Positions 11,146 to 23,948 of a stretch of 64,000 bases of DNA are shown in pieces. The position numbers and the translations under genes are program-made. Every line of letters begins with the position of its first letter. Position 1 is the first letter of the stretch. The notes beneath the pieces are model-generated. The model was not told the origin of the DNA, made no database searches, and worked only from the letters and a program-made list of their open reading frames with translations. Origin of the DNA: Allolobophora icterica (Eukaryota > Annelida > Clitellata > Crassiclitellata > Lumbricidae); contig OY744611.1 of NCBI GenBank assembly GCA_963556255.1, positions 36,855,485-36,919,484 on the forward strand. The letters are read 5' to 3'.

Positions 11146-13200
11146 TTGTTTGGAAGTTCAAGGCCCTCTGTAAGTTCCCATATTTTATACTTAATTCAGT
11201 AGGAATTACTCTGAACTTGATAGACAAAAGATAGCAATATATTAGTATACAAATAGACCACTTTCCTTCAGTTTCCATGATTTGCTTTTCATCAACCAGT
11301 CTTATCTCAGCTTTACTCCAACCGGAGTTGATAATTCAAGTCGGTCTACATCATCCATCCAGGACAACCTGGACTTGAGATGCAAAATGGTCCTGTCTAC
11401 ACTGTCGACACCCACAAAACCATGGGACTGTCCTAAAGGCTTCTATAGATCATCCAAATAGGAACTAGGCTTGATCAAATTCCCACCAGATAAACGTCCA
11501 GTGCCCACTAGATCTTTCTAGTGTCGATTTATCTACATCTGTATCACCCCTATAGCACTCTATACTGCCGTACTTGGCGACTTGACCGAGTACCGGCGAA
11601 AAGTTCGGTTTCCCGCAGTTTTTCCGTGGTACCAGTAAACAGCCTGATTTCACGAAAGATTACGTCGAGTGACAAAGCCGTCTCCCGTTGCCACCTGATC
11701 TCTCTACTTAGGAAAATATCCAGCAGGCACAAGATAAACACACCAGTCTGCCGAATCACCTTGGGGCACTCGCATGAGCTTCCCTTAGTAGATCTCCCTC
11801 TGCAAGGCAAACGATGCCTTCTTGTGCATCAACATCCGGTGTAGAGGCCTGTCTGAGCTTTTTCTCCGTCCATCCATGGACTTGTCACGGCTTTTATGTC
11901 ACGCTGCTTTTATGTCACGCTGCTTTTATGTCACGTTGCTTCTACGTCAAGCTGCTTTTATTGGCAATCTATGCCAGCAGGCGTTCAGGTGATATGTTCA
12001 CTCCACTGGATACCAAAAGATTGCTTGTAGTCTTCAGAATAGAAAGTTATTCGTGCGATATTTCTCTATTTCTCGTTTCCACTCATTCTCTCTCTTAACT
12101 ACCGGCATTGCTCTCTTGAGCCAGCCTTTAGCGAGCACTACATCAAACACCAATGAAGTACCACAGACATAATCCTAACACTCTACGTGATAGATTATTT
12201 TCAGCTGATACTTAACATGGTAAGGCTTCTGTTGAAGGTAAACTTTAATCCCAGTGTATATGTACAAAGTTCCATTACGCCCGACTGGAAGTTCAAGCTA
12301 AAAAATCCAGATTTCCAATGGAAATGCTAAGCAGATCGCCATTCCACATCACGACACTGAAGGAATTTAACATATACAGCAGAAAATGAAATGCAAGAAT
12401 AAAAAAAAACTGCAAAGAAAACAAAATGCCTGAAGGTCACACATGTGAAAACTTGCACGGCTGGCTATAGTCAGTAACTAGTGTTTGACAGCAGCAGAAA
12501 ATTGGGGCCTAAGAGCAAAACTAACGTCACATTTTTATATACTAATTGTGTTTACAACAAAGGGCTTGAGATTGCTCCAATGGCAATTATTCACGCACTC
12601 ACGGTTACAACTTCTGCAAAACACACGGAGCCTCTACACTCTTGGTATGGGTGCTTTCACGTGTACTCCAAGCTATAAACAATCACAGCAACAGAGACAG
12701 AGACAGACAAAGGATGAGACAAACAGAAAGACAGACAGAGACAGACAGAGAGGAAAGAAGTCTCCAGATAAACCTAAAAGACCCCCAGCTGAAAAATTAC
12801 CCCGAGGGGTTAGATATGCCATACTGATTTCATTATAACTGTAGGCGTTTCAATTCCCAAACAGTCAGTAACCCTATTCAGTCAATCCAGACTGTTGGTG
12901 GCAAAGGTAAGAGTCAGGTACACATACCACTGTTGCACTGCATGAGTCTAAAACGTAGGCCCCTACCAGCCACAACATAACGGTATTTCCTCGGAAATAT
13001 AGCAACATTTATGAGAACAAAGCAAGCGGTATAACCTCTCAACAATACTGTCTTTGGAAGCCGTTGTCAAAACCGCTTTACAATGACATCCTTTTGGTTG
13101 GTTGCTGTTAAAAGACGCTATGGCACAACAAAGCTGATTGGCGTTGCCCTCCTCCTTTATCCAGACTTGGAACTGGCAAACCAAAAACGGCGGTGGCAAA
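11146..13200. other. no gene; short 18-bp repeat
   Basis: Largely unique. At 11888-11958 four copies of GCTTTTATGTCACGCT-type 18-bp units. At 12690-12755 a CAGA-rich tract. At 13145-13175 a reverse copy of the CAAGCCTGGATAAAGGAGG motif. Open stretches at 11521-11844 resemble no family I know. Confidence 0.5.
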
Positions 13201-13307
13201 TGTCTTACGGTCTTTTCCTAAAGCTCAACTAAATTTGAAGTTCATGTCCCACCCACGATTTTCAAAATCCAATGAATGGAATAATAAGCTGCAGATACGA
13301 CCGTCCA

Positions 13308-13562
13308 TCCGTCCCACACCCATCCATCCATCCATCCATCCATCCATCCGTCCCACACCCATCCATCCATCCATCCATCCATCCATCCGTCCCACACCCA
13401 TCCATCCATCCATCCATCCATCCGTCCCACACCCATCCATCCATCCGTCAGCCAACCCATTCATCCACCTATCCATCTATCCACCCACCATCCATACAAC
13501 CGTACGTCTGTCAATCTATCCACCCATCCATCTGCCCACCCGTCCGTCTCTCCACCCATCCA
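13308..13562. repeat. (CATC)n with CCGTCCCACAC punctuation
   Basis: Higher-order array: blocks of five to six CATC units separated by CGTCCCACACC, repeated four times, then decaying to mixed CCATC/CTATC units. Confidence 0.92.
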
Positions 13563-13691
13563 CCCTCTCATGCATTCAACGCACCCCATGAACATGAAGG
13601 CAAAAGGCAAAACCAGTGGATACATTGTACATTTCACAGGGGCGACAAGAACGCCTCCAAACTGAACCAAAGAACCGATGCGCAAAAAGAG

Positions 13692-13692
13692 C

Positions 13693-13739
<47 letters not shown>

Positions 13740-13925
13740 CAAGGAAGAGTAGGTTGGTCAGTGGAGCCTGAGACGACCCTGTCCAGTCAGACAGTGGAAC
13801 CGATTTATCAGCGCTATGAGTAAGCACAATCCCAGCCGACACACACACACACACACAAACACAAACACATACACACACACGCACGCACGTACGCACACAT
13901 ACACACACGCACACATACATACACC
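13692..13925. repeat. (AT)n and (AC)n microsatellites
   Basis: (TA)n at 13692-13738 and AC-rich array with ACGC steps at 13839-13925; about 100 bp of unique DNA between. Confidence 0.92.
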
Positions 13926-14276
13926 AAACAATCAATTTCTTTTCTCAAACTGGGACTACTAACAGTGCATTTTTTAGATATTCTGAGAACTGATAAAGCG
14001 ACATACAGTTACAAACTCAGACGTCCAAAGGGATTAGACATTTAATAAATATCCAGCAACTTAGACCAGTTTCAGATGATCAACTATGCACAATTGCACA
14101 TTGATCGCTCTTTCTCTCCAGGGAAAAGGCTTCCTCACATGGGGTAGGAGAGGGTGAGTCATATGCTCCAGCATACCAAGTAATTCTGCAATGCATCTGT
14201 TTCATCCCCCACTGATCTGCATGCATTCTACTTCAGTAATATTACAGATTCTCATTGATAAGGTTGCAATACCTTA

Positions 14277-14552
14277 TAAACAGACAAACACACAGACACA
14301 CACAGAGACAGACAGACAGACAGGCAAGCAGGCACGCATACAGGCAGGCAGACAGACAGACAGGAGACAGAGAGAGGTCTTCGTCATGTACACACGCTAG
14401 TGCGTCGAGTGCCTCTGATTGGTGAGCACTGTGAGAGGTGCTTTATAAATATATAGATACAATACAATACATGAATACAATACAATATACAGATAGACAG
14501 AAAGACACACAGGCAGATAGACAGACCGATAGATAGACAGACACACAGACGT
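14277..14552. repeat. (CAGA)/(CAGG)/(ATAG) tetranucleotide arrays
   Basis: Imperfect 14281-14375 and 14490-14550 arrays flanking a short unique piece. Confidence 0.88.
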
Positions 14553-15029
14553 CTAACAACAGTAGATTCGTTATCAGGTACAGGGTCCTTGTACACATTT
14601 CAACAGTGAAATAGTGAGCAACCTGTTTAGTGTTGTCTGATATGAAACATGTCTGCAATCATAGTTGCTGCTATTCTCCAGTTGGACAACTGGATAAAAT
14701 ATTCCATCATACCAAAGTCCCTTCTGTCGGCAAGAGGCAGGAATTTCGAAATCAGATTACCTGGACTTTGATGAAAATCCAATTTTACTTCTAGTGTACA
14801 GAATGATCAAGAAGATCATAAATCGAACATCAAGCCGCAGCCATTCAGGACAATTTGTTAGCAACTTCATTTTCCAGACCTTCAGAAAGACAGCAAATGC
14901 CAAGACCTCTCTTGCCTTCTAATCTGCCCACAAACAGAAATCAATGGTTATTGGATTCCCTACAGTGTGCTATAGAAATCTTTAAAAACCTTTCTATCCC
15001 GGTGGGGATTAGAATCCCCCCTTTCGCTG
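14553..15029. other. no gene seen
   Basis: Unique sequence. AGCAACTTCATTTTCCAGACC at 14859 is reminiscent of the SINE-A tail but too short to call. Confidence 0.4.
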
Positions 15030-15162
15030 ACCTCGACCACGTTGACAGTCCAGGCGTTTGGGGTTGGACTGGGAGAGCCTCTGAGTAGTAATTCTGAAAA
15101 GGTGCTATATAAATGCTCTGCATGAATGAATGAATGAATGAATGAATGAATGAATGAAGTCA
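15030..15162 (+). mobile_element. LINE 3' end (CR1/L2-type) with (ATGA)n tail
   Basis: GGGAGAGCCTCTGAGTAGTA and GGTGCTATATAAATGCTC followed by nine ATGA-like units. The 57663-57895 copy shares GAGCACCTCTGAGTAA and GGTGCTATATAAATACTCGA with a similar tail and clearly encodes the end of a LINE polyprotein. Confidence 0.7.
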
Positions 15163-16254
15163 CACAATTTGCACAAACGCTGCCAAATTCATCACTTATG
15201 CAGAAAGTTACAACACCAATAATCCTGGAATAGCAGTTTTTCCACGAACTGCTCGACAGCTGATCCCGAACTCCACACAGCAAAGCACCATTTCCTGGAA
15301 GATATCTGTGGTAAAGTGCAAATGGCTTCTTCATGCTGTCAATCCCTGGCCATTTGAATCAGGTGCAGGGCATTTGCAAGAGCGTGCAAGCGTTCTTGCG
15401 GACAGCAGAAACGCTTAAACACTTCACTGGACAACAGTGACAGATGGGAGTGGAAGGCTACCTGAAAAAGTGGTCCTTACAAGAAGACGAATGGCTGATT
15501 AATTGGTTTAGTATTAAGACTGTCTCCCTGCCTCCAGCTGCTCGCTGTACTGTCTCCTTGCCTCCAGCTGCCGGCTCTTTAGACAGCTCTTAACTGCACT
15601 TTCCATAAGAACAGGCGTCCACTTTCTTCTCCTTCTAGGAGTTCTTAAATCGTTCCTTCTATTTACCTGCCGTCTAAGCTCCACCTCTGAATTTGTTTAT
15701 CCTGAAGGATCCATTTTCTATTCGACCGGGCTATTTTTACGTTTGGATGGGGCTCGGTCATCCAATCCTGTATAAATGTTTTGCTATCTTACATTACTTG
15801 ACCACTGTCATGGAGTACAAGAGATGCATTAGTATTAGACAAGGTATTAGATAGCGAGAGAGTTGAAGTCTTCTCTCAGTCGGGGTAGGGGGTTTACTGC
15901 CTCCCTCCTTCCTTTTCCCAGGTGGTCTTATCTCCACTAGCAAGCCCGTCAGACTTCATTCCACTTCCCAAAGATATCAACATAAACCTAATTGGACCCC
16001 ACAGTTCATCTGATGTGGTCTACACCTTATCTCTAGCTCCTTACTTGCTCCAGGTCTTGTGTGCGGCCTACCATGTCTGTCGGGTCATGTCAGAAAGCCC
16101 AAATCACTTTGTCCGTTTAAGAACCTAGATCCTTTTAAAAATTCTGGACTCCCACTCAGTTCAACCAATCTTTGTTATTCTTTTCCACCGAATATAGAAT
16201 ATACGGTTATCTTGTCAAAGCAGCTGTTACCGGCACAAGGGATCTCCATTCTGA
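15163..16254. other. no gene seen
   Basis: Unique DNA with CTGTCTCC(C/T)TGCCTCCAGCTG repeated twice at 15518-15570. No exon supported. Confidence 0.45.
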
Positions 16255-16800
16255 TCGTGCTCAGTCCTCAGTGTTTAGTCCTCGTGCTTAGTCCTCATGC
16301 TCAATCCTCAATATTTAGTCCTCCTGCTTACTTGATTAGTCCCCATGCTTAGTCCTTGTGCTTAGTCCTCATGTTAAATCCTCATGCTTAGTCCTCTTGC
16401 TTAGTCCTCATGCTCAATCCTCATGCTTAGTCTTCATGCTAAGTCCTCATGCTTAGTCTTCATGCTAAGTCCTCATCCTTAGTCTTCATGCTAAGTCCTC
16501 ATCCTTAGTCTTCATGCTTCGTCTTCATGCTTAGTCCTCATGCTTAGTCCTCTTGCTCACTTGCTTAGTCCTCATGCTTAGTTATCTTGCTTAAAGTCCT
16601 TGTGCTTAGTCCTCATGCTCAATGCTCATGCTTAGTCGTCTTGCTTAGTCGTCATGCTCAATCCTCATGCTAAGTCCTCATGCTTAGTCCTCATACTCAA
16701 TGCTCAATATTTAGTCCTCATGCTTACTTGCTTAGTCCTTTTGCATAGTCCTCATGCTTAGTCCCCATGCTTAGTCTTCATGCGATGTCCTCATGCTTAG
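16255..16800. repeat. 13-bp minisatellite TGCTTAGTCCTCA
   Basis: About forty imperfect copies. Variants swap CTTAG for CTCAA or CTAAG, and TCCTC for TCTTC or TCGTC. There is no fixed higher-order unit. Confidence 0.93.
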
Positions 16801-17085
16801 TACAAATCTTGTGATATCTTCCCTGGCCTCTCTCTTTCCTTAGAAACCTGTGTGTTTTGGATCCAGTCGACATGCATGCCTTTCAAGGACCTAATAACCC
16901 TGCAGAGTTCTTCCCATATCCAAGAACCATCTTATTTCTTAATTTATATGCACTGAGGTCACCTGGCAAGATATATAAACGATCATGCCTAATGTAACCT
17001 AATTAATTAATTAATTAAATCATTGCGTCCAGGATATTAATTCAGATGCGCTCCCGGCTCCCAACTCCAGCGATAAAGGACTTAC

Positions 17086-17212
17086 TGGTCACATACTGAT
17101 TTAGTATGTCACATACTGATGAAGTATGTCACATGCTGATTAAGTATGTCACATGCTGATTAAGTATGTCGCATACTTATTAAGTATGTCACATACTGAT
17201 TAAGTATGCTAA
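17086..17212. repeat. 20-bp tandem repeat GTCACATACTGATTAAGTAT
   Basis: Six copies with single-base changes (ACATGCTG, GCATACTTA). Confidence 0.93.
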
Positions 17213-18300
17213 AATGAATTCTCGGATTGCAAAAGACACCGATTAGTTTCATTAGCAAGATTAGCCAAAGGATTGCTAACATTTTTTCACAATGTCCATT
17301 TACACTAGTGCAAAATGTCTTCTTTTCCTCACAAATTTAAACTTCCAGTAGCCTTCTTAACCACAAACACCCTAAGAATTGGCCCCACTGACCTCTACTC
17401 CAGAAAGGTTAATATGCAAAGCCTATAATACAAGTCTTGATTCAGAAGTCTTGAGAACAGGACTATTACTTGGTGAATATTATGTATCTCAAAACCTCAG
17501 CCCCTGCAGATCAGTCCAACTCAGAGTCAGTGTGCATTAGTCCATTGCTGTAACTCATCGAACACTTAGATGCCTCCACTCAGGGCTTGATACAACCCAC
17601 CACACATTTTCAGCTCGTCTTAAGTTGCACATTTTTATACGCTCTCAGTCACTGGCTTTTGAAAGGCTGTATCTTAACAGCACTAAATGTATATACATCA
17701 CCTGTGTGTGTGTGTGTGTGTGTGTTGTGTGTGTGTGTGTGCACATGTACACCCACTCATGATGGCTTACACCCACAAACACCACTTACGAAGACCAACA
17801 CTGCATGAGTATAAGTCGTGGTTATATTACAATGTCTTAAAGCCATTGGCGGCAGCAATAACAATAATAAAATAATAAAAACTGATGACAATTAATTAGT
17901 ATTGTTACAGTCCTAATAATGATCATCATCAGTTCCTTATGCCAGCAATTTTAATTATGTGGCCATTGTTGCACCTAAACGAGCTCCCATTCATCTTGGT
18001 CAATTGCCAAATCTATTGTTTTTCTACCATAGGTTTGAGTCTTGTAATGTCTTAATGTACATTATCAGTCCTGCCTAGTCATAATCTGCCTATAGGTTGT
18101 TTCTCTTTCCTTAGAATCCGACATGTAATGCATTGTGTGGGATTCGATCATCTGGCACTCTCTTTCCACATGAACAAACACTCAATCCAGTCTTTGCTCA
18201 ACGACTTACAGGAAAGCACTTCCTGGAAATACACCAATAACACGACTAAAACTGAAGTGCATTTTTTTAGCCAAGTGTAAATATTGTATTGCTTCCCTGA
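17213..18300. other. no gene; (TG)n at 17703-17741
   Basis: Unique DNA apart from a TG run with one TTG slip. No exon supported. Confidence 0.5.
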
Positions 18301-18302
18301 TA

Positions 18303-18363
<61 letters not shown>
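18301..18363. repeat. (ATG)20 microsatellite
   Basis: Pure GAT/ATG triplets. Confidence 0.97.
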
Positions 18364-18364
<1 letters not shown>

Positions 18365-18425
18365 TACGATGATTTCTACAGCGCCGTAACACGACATACA
18401 CCTTTACAAGGGCGCAGTGATTAGA

Positions 18426-18706
18426 GGGACGTGTGCGATAGTTTAGTGGTTAGCATGCTGGACTGTTAACCAAGACGTTGAGGGTTCAAATCCCCACCAC
18501 AGCAGAAATTTGTTTCTGCTTCACATATGCCCCCGTACCAATTCAGCTGTAATGAGTACACTGACCGTACACTGTCGGTGGGAAGATCAGATAGTGAGGG
18601 AGAGGACTGTCCACCCACCCTCATATGCTGAGGCTAAGAAAATGAAGTCGCAAACACTTCATACCAATGACTGCCTCTTGAGACTAGCTTAACAGGCTTC
18701 TTCTAC
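18426..18706 (+). mobile_element. tRNA-derived SINE, family A
   Basis: The cleanest plus-strand copy. Head GTGCGATAGTTTAGTGGTTA, B box GGTTCAAATCCCC, CAGAAATTTG, central block ATGAGTACACTGACCGTACA, CGGTGGGAAGATCAGA and GAGAGGACTG, then CATATGCTGAGGCTAAGAAA and a TTCTTCTACTTC end. Confidence 0.9.
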
Positions 18707-18963
18707 TTCAGTGGTTAGAATGTTGCTTGTTTGGGATTCGATCAACCGGCATTCTTACCACACAAGCAAACCATTGGAGTCTTTACGAAATGACTTTATA
18801 GAAAACCACGAGATAATAACATTAACTTGAAGGAAAGCCCTGAGATCAACGGAATGCTAAACATTAAGTCAGAAAACTTTGTTGTCTTGGAATTTTGACA
18901 ATTAATTAACCCTCTCAACCTTCATTAAACCATGTGGCATTAGCCTCTGAAAGACACCACACT

Positions 18964-19022
18964 TCCTCCTCCTCCTCCTCCTCCTCCTCCATCATCTCCA
19001 TCTCCTCCTCCTCCTCCTCCTT
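18964..19022. repeat. (CTC)n microsatellite
   Basis: Two CTC blocks around CATCATCTCCAT. Confidence 0.92.
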
Positions 19023-19199
19023 AACTCCATCTGATAAATCTGCCACTTCAACCACAGAGTTAATCATCACCAAAGATATCAACTGAAGGTGGAAAAGAAG
19101 TCCATAAATCAGTCTTTCAATCAGGACAAGACAACTCCAGCTATTAAGCCACAAATGAAACCCCACCCCCTGCCACATTTCCTCATTTCTGTCATTTAT

Positions 19200-19573
19200 T
19201 TCCTTGGTGCCGCCAAACCACCAAAATGACGGTCTGCTGGAGCTATCCTCCATCCATAGGGGTACAGTTACCCCATCTGCGCCAGCGATTTGCATTCTAC
19301 CAACAACTCCATGGAGACCTCATCCGTGTTATGGACTCAACAAAGCTCTATGCCTTAACGGAATCTCATTTGATTTTTTGGCACAGAATCACACCAGGAC
19401 ATCGTCCTAGAGGTGGTAACACAAGACAAACTTACGTCTCACCGCAAACGCTAAGGTCAGAGATTTTGATAGCCACCCATGGTGACGGCAACCCAAGCAT
19501 AAAACCTGGGATCTGGTATTGCCATTTCAAATACATTCATCACAAAACTGCCTTAATCAATCAAGACTTTTAA
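19200..19573 (+). pseudogene. LTR-retrotransposon integrase-region relic
   Basis: The open frame 19226-19573 contains GVQLPHLRQRFAFYQQLHGD, LYALTE, TPGHRPRGGNTRQTYVSPQ and LRSEILIATHGD. This resembles the linker before the integrase zinc finger in some LTR retrotransposon pol genes. The His-His-Cys-Cys finger and catalytic core are not present after it. This is a family-level guess from motif texture. It differs from the element at 24737. Confidence 0.4.
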
Positions 19574-19813
19574 TTACCTTGCTACATCAGACAGTCATAT
19601 AACCCCCTTCACTATAACATGAAATTTGATATAATGTCGTTTGGTACGTCCTTACACGGTGACTGCCTCATGATAAGACAGCTGTATTCTCCATGTTACA
19701 GACCGAGCGCTCTAACCACTCACCTGTGCTCCCCATTATACAAATATCAAAATTAATTTAAAAATTCTGATGTTGTAAATATCTTTACCAAAAATGCTGC
19801 ATCCTGCATTCAC

Positions 19814-20092
19814 AGAAGAAGAGCAGTCCCTTAAGCTAGCCATGAGGCAGCCATGGGTATGAAGTGTTAGTGACTTCATTTTCTTAGCCTCGGCATATGA
19901 ATGTGGATGGCCAGTCCCCTCCCTCACCGTCTCATCTTCCCATCGACAGTGTACGCTCAGTGTACTCATTATAGCTCAGCTGGCTACTGGGCGTAGGTGG
20001 AGCAGAAATCTCCCAACCAAATTTCTGCCCTGGCAGGGATTTGAACCCCAACCTCCCAAATGACAGTCTATGCCTACACTATCGAGCACACG
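19814..20092 (-). mobile_element. tRNA-derived SINE, family A
   Basis: Minus-strand copy with B box GGTTCAAATCCCTGCC, CAGAAATTTGGTTGGG, ATGAGTACACTGAGCGTACA, CGATGGGAAGATGAGACGGT, GGGGACTGGCC, CCGAGGCTAAGAAAATGAAG and the tail TTAAGGGACTGCTCTTCTTC. Confidence 0.9.
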
Positions 20093-21084
20093 CCCTCCCA
20101 TTCACAGAACTGGTTTGTAACAGAAAAGGACGGGTTGCTGGGCGTCTCCAGCTAAGAGACAAGGGACATCAAAAGCCTCTCAATCATTCCCACACATACC
20201 AGAACATCATCCAACTGAACAGAAATTCACCGTAACACAGTCGTAAAGACGTTGTAAAAGCTCAGTGATAAATAGGCCCTGACGCCATTTCTCCGAGACC
20301 TTCTGCTCCTGCTCCAGGCTACGACGACGACAAGCAAGATCTTCCGGACACACACGACTCCCTGAAGGCAGCCTCAAAACAACAACGCCACTCCTACTCC
20401 ACAAATCATCCAATCTTCCATTTCAGCATAGCAGGCAATAAAATTTGCCAGGAAAGAATTCGTGCTTTGCATCAAACTCTCACGGAGAAACTGTACAGAT
20501 GTTCAACCGACACCATCGAAACATTCTAGATCTATGCACTTGCTGAGTTTATGTACAGAAGACCTGACGAAACCTGACCCTGAGGCGCTATAAAGACCGA
20601 TTCTGTTGATCCAGTTTAATAATCTGTATTGACAAGGTTTGCATTTCGGACAGACACCGCGGGTAACCATATTGTATCAAATTGCAAGGAATCCTTTAGG
20701 CTAACTGGATTCCCGAAATACCACCATCCGACAGAAAGATGCAGATTATGCGCTGTGGAAAGCAAAAGACATGGAATATGGATGGAACAACACGAATAAA
20801 AAATCCACAGAACCTCCTGCAGTTTCAGCCACTCATCACAGAATGCCACATAAGCATCTGCTTGGTGCTGAAGAATGCTGATAGGAAAAGTTGAGTTAAG
20901 CAGCACGAGCCTGGTTAGTACTTGGATGTTGACTGTCCATCGAACAAATCTGCTGTCCACTCAACCACCACCCGTTTGGCTAGAAATTTTGCACCTCTAC
21001 ACTAAACACAAATCGATAATCACTTTACAGCATAAACTAAAGCTCGTAGCCCACATGTTGAGGTAGAGTTTTAAGATCCCAATG
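20093..21084. other. no gene seen
   Basis: Unique DNA. Several chance open stretches (20207-20413, 20616-20960) show no known domain and no convincing splice context. Confidence 0.45.
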
Positions 21085-21560
21085 GTTGCGCTCTGTGGCC
21101 CATGCAGATATGCAGGCGCCAGGTGGTCGTACTTCAACACCTGCCAATCGTGCTTTCTCCTGTGTTGGATGGTCCTCCTGGAACAGTCAGCAACTGCACT
21201 TACGTACAATTGCCTTTCACTCTGTGCAGCATATATTTGTTAACTGTTCTGTTTACACCTGCTAGGTAGTCGTGGGTACAGTGCTTCCTGAGGGACTGAA
21301 AATGCGCTATATCACGTATCCACAAGGCCGTAGCTAGGGGGGTGTTTTTGGTGTTTAAACACCCCCCGAAATTAAATAATGTATAAATGAAATAATGCAT
21401 TTACCCCTTGGTCGGTTGATTCGGTTGCATGTCGGCTTGCTTAAGGACGAGAAAACACCCCCCGAAACAGAAAACACCCCCCGAAACAAAATCCTGGCTA
21501 CGGCCCTATGTATCCACAATTCCACATACATACATACATACTTTTTAAGCAAGTACATGT
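21085..21560 (+). repeat. dispersed retroposon-like repeat, copy 2, split by a MITE
   Basis: Shares CTCCTGGAACAGT and ACCTGCTAGG-TAGTCGTG with 10095-10305, and ends GAAAATGCGCTATATCACGT. It resumes after the MITE as ATTCCACATACATACATAC, so the element originally ended in a (CATA)n tail. Confidence 0.6.
21316..21519. mobile_element. hAT-like MITE inside the repeat
   Basis: Termini GGCCGTAGCTAGG and CCTGGCTACGGCC form the inverted repeat. The direct flank GTATCCACAA occurs at 21316-21325 and 21510-21519. Exact element edges are ambiguous by one or two bases. Inside, three copies of CACCCCCCGAAA occur. Confidence 0.75.
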
Positions 21561-23094
21561 CAATGCTATAGGCAATCAATTAGCCGTAAAAGTTAGCTGA
21601 CAAGCAACACAACAGTAACTGAATATCAGTAGAGTCTTGTATTTCAAATTCTATCATAGTTGTGGTGTGTGACTGTTACTGTCAGTCAGCCCAACAAGAG
21701 CCCAACGAATTTTTACGAATTTCTACGAAATTTAAAATAGGCCAAAAATTCACAAATTTTTACGAATGTTAAAACCGAAAGTCACGAATTGTCGAACTAT
21801 GGATGCAGCCACAGAGCGGACGACTACCTCGATAACTAAGTAACCAAAACTGTGCAATACATTTGACAGACTCAGACCGAGACTGCCTTGGAATCTGTTC
21901 TGGTTCAAGGCACAGCACCAGTCAATGTATAATATTATCTACAGACTGCAGCTAATCAGTTACCCATGATTATGTATTTAACCTGCCTTGTCCTAGTTTA
22001 CCTTGACTGCTCACAAAGTAACAATATTATAATTGACTCACGTTTATTAAACTACTGCATAATTTATGGGACAAAGCACGTCCGTTAAGCATGGCTCAGA
22101 TTCCTCAGTTAAAGCCTGAAATTCAATCACCAACTCAATCTGACACAATATATGTGACAAACGACATTCGTGAAGGTACAGGTATGCAGTTTTAATTCCC
22201 CTCCTCTACACGCATCATGCATTCTGAGTATTAAAGTTAAGAACTGATATTAACTCACTGTAATCCATGTGCAAAATGAATGATATGCCACTGGAGAAAC
22301 ATAAAAGAATGAAAAAGCTTCGATATATCTTTCCTGTGCAAGTCATTATTGTTTGAAATACAAGTGCACATTAAATTTTCATTCCCGCATGGACTGAACT
22401 GAAACTCGTTCAAAACCTGATCATTCATATTTCATAAAACATTGCAGGCATTCTAATTATGATAAGGTTCACTACGTACATGTACAACAAATCCACCTCA
22501 GTCCGATGTAGTGTATCGGAATCTAATCCAGGCCATCCATTACAAGTAGTCTGTTGATCCGGTCACTGCTGGAACTAACACAGAACACAACTGCTCCACT
22601 GCAGAACCACTCGAGACTCGCCACACACTCTCTCTCTCTGTCTGTCTCTGTCTCTGTCTGTCTCTCTCTCATTCATTCATTTCATTCAGTAAATTAATGA
22701 CACCTCTTCAAAATATCTACAGTCTGATCCTGTATGCTCAGGAGATCAAAAGTGTTCACGCTCTTAAAACACAATCGAAGTTCTATCTATTATACTTAAC
22801 CATAGCACTTGCACTGACATCCGATGACACCGGAAACTGTAAAGCACTCGAGAAGTAGCTCACTACCTATACTACATATATATATATAATTATATATACA
22901 CACACAAACACATATCTATACACACATATGAGTGTTGTCATTACATTATGTTACATTACAGGAGATTTATAGACTCCTCTCTTCTGCACATCAATGAAAG
23001 CTCATCATGTTTTCTTCTGCATCAGACCTTCTTCCTCTTAGAACAAATTTCCTTTAAATATACTTAAAATATCCAGAAATCGTAGTTCTTCGCC
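21561..23094. other. no gene; AT-rich DNA
   Basis: Contains a repeated TTTTTACGAATTTCTACGAA stretch (21700-21790), TC/TG repeats at 22629-22672 and a TA run at 22876-22900. Confidence 0.5.
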
Positions 23095-23478
23095 CACTGG
23101 ATTCATCTGCTCTTGCCACCTCCTCGAGAGGACAAGTACTCACTTCGCAAGAGAGGACATCCTTTCACGCTGCCTCTTGTTTTTTAAATCTAAATTGTTT
23201 AAAAGCAGCTTTGTTAATTGATTTATCTTTAATTATATTTAGTTGTACATGTGTAACTAACTGCTCCTTGTCACATGCAAATAGAGGCTACTTACTTACC
23301 TACTTACTTATATATAAATATGCAGCACTGTTCAAAGTTGATTTAGCTCCACACACTTTCGCAGTATCATCTGTCTGCTATCTAAAGTCATGCTTGCTTA
23401 TAGATCAGTTAGGTTGCCATGGAAACTGCTTTTGAGAAGTGCTTGAAAGGCGCCATATAAATGTTTTATTACATTACA
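23095..23478 (+). pseudogene. LINE reverse-transcriptase C-terminal fragment and 3' end
   Basis: Encodes a broken reading of the kind KYSLRKRGHPFTLPLV ... LLID, typical of the tail after the reverse transcriptase in invertebrate LINEs. It ends AAGTGCTTGAAAGGCGCCATATAAATG and an ATTACATTACATTAC tail. Confidence 0.55.
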
Positions 23479-23795
23479 TTACCTGCTTTAGTTCGGCTTT
23501 CAGCCGACCCCTGCGGGAAGAGACCAGCTTTCAAGCACTGATGGAAGGTGCACTTAGTGTCTGCAATTACAAGGTGGATTTGGTAAGACAGGACACTTCC
23601 TCAAGTGGCATTTAGAAAGCAAGAGCCACGGTTGATTTAAGAACTTTGGTTGCCTGGCAACGGGAGGAAACCTTTCCAAGTTCAGACGGCTGGAGAAGTC
23701 AGAGTGCCGCTGGTCACATCTCATAATAATCATCAAGCGCTTATCCCAATAAGTTAGCGTCAACATGCAACAACCATCCAACCCAGGTCATTTGA

Positions 23796-23805
23796 ACAGA
23801 CAGAC

Positions 23806-23854
<49 letters not shown>

Positions 23855-23855
23855 G
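23796..23855. repeat. (CAGA)n microsatellite
   Basis: About fourteen CAGA units with one ATAG. Confidence 0.95.
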
Positions 23856-23948
23856 TCAGGCAGATGTGACACAAAAGGAGAGGAGAGCAGATGTCCAACT
23901 GCCAGGTCTAATGGATATTTAATGATGGCTGATAAATTCAGTTGGAAG

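Noticed and set aside
19226..19573. A functional retrotransposon gene
   Set aside because: Only a linker-like fragment is present; no LTRs, zinc finger or catalytic motifs nearby, so kept only as a low-confidence relic.
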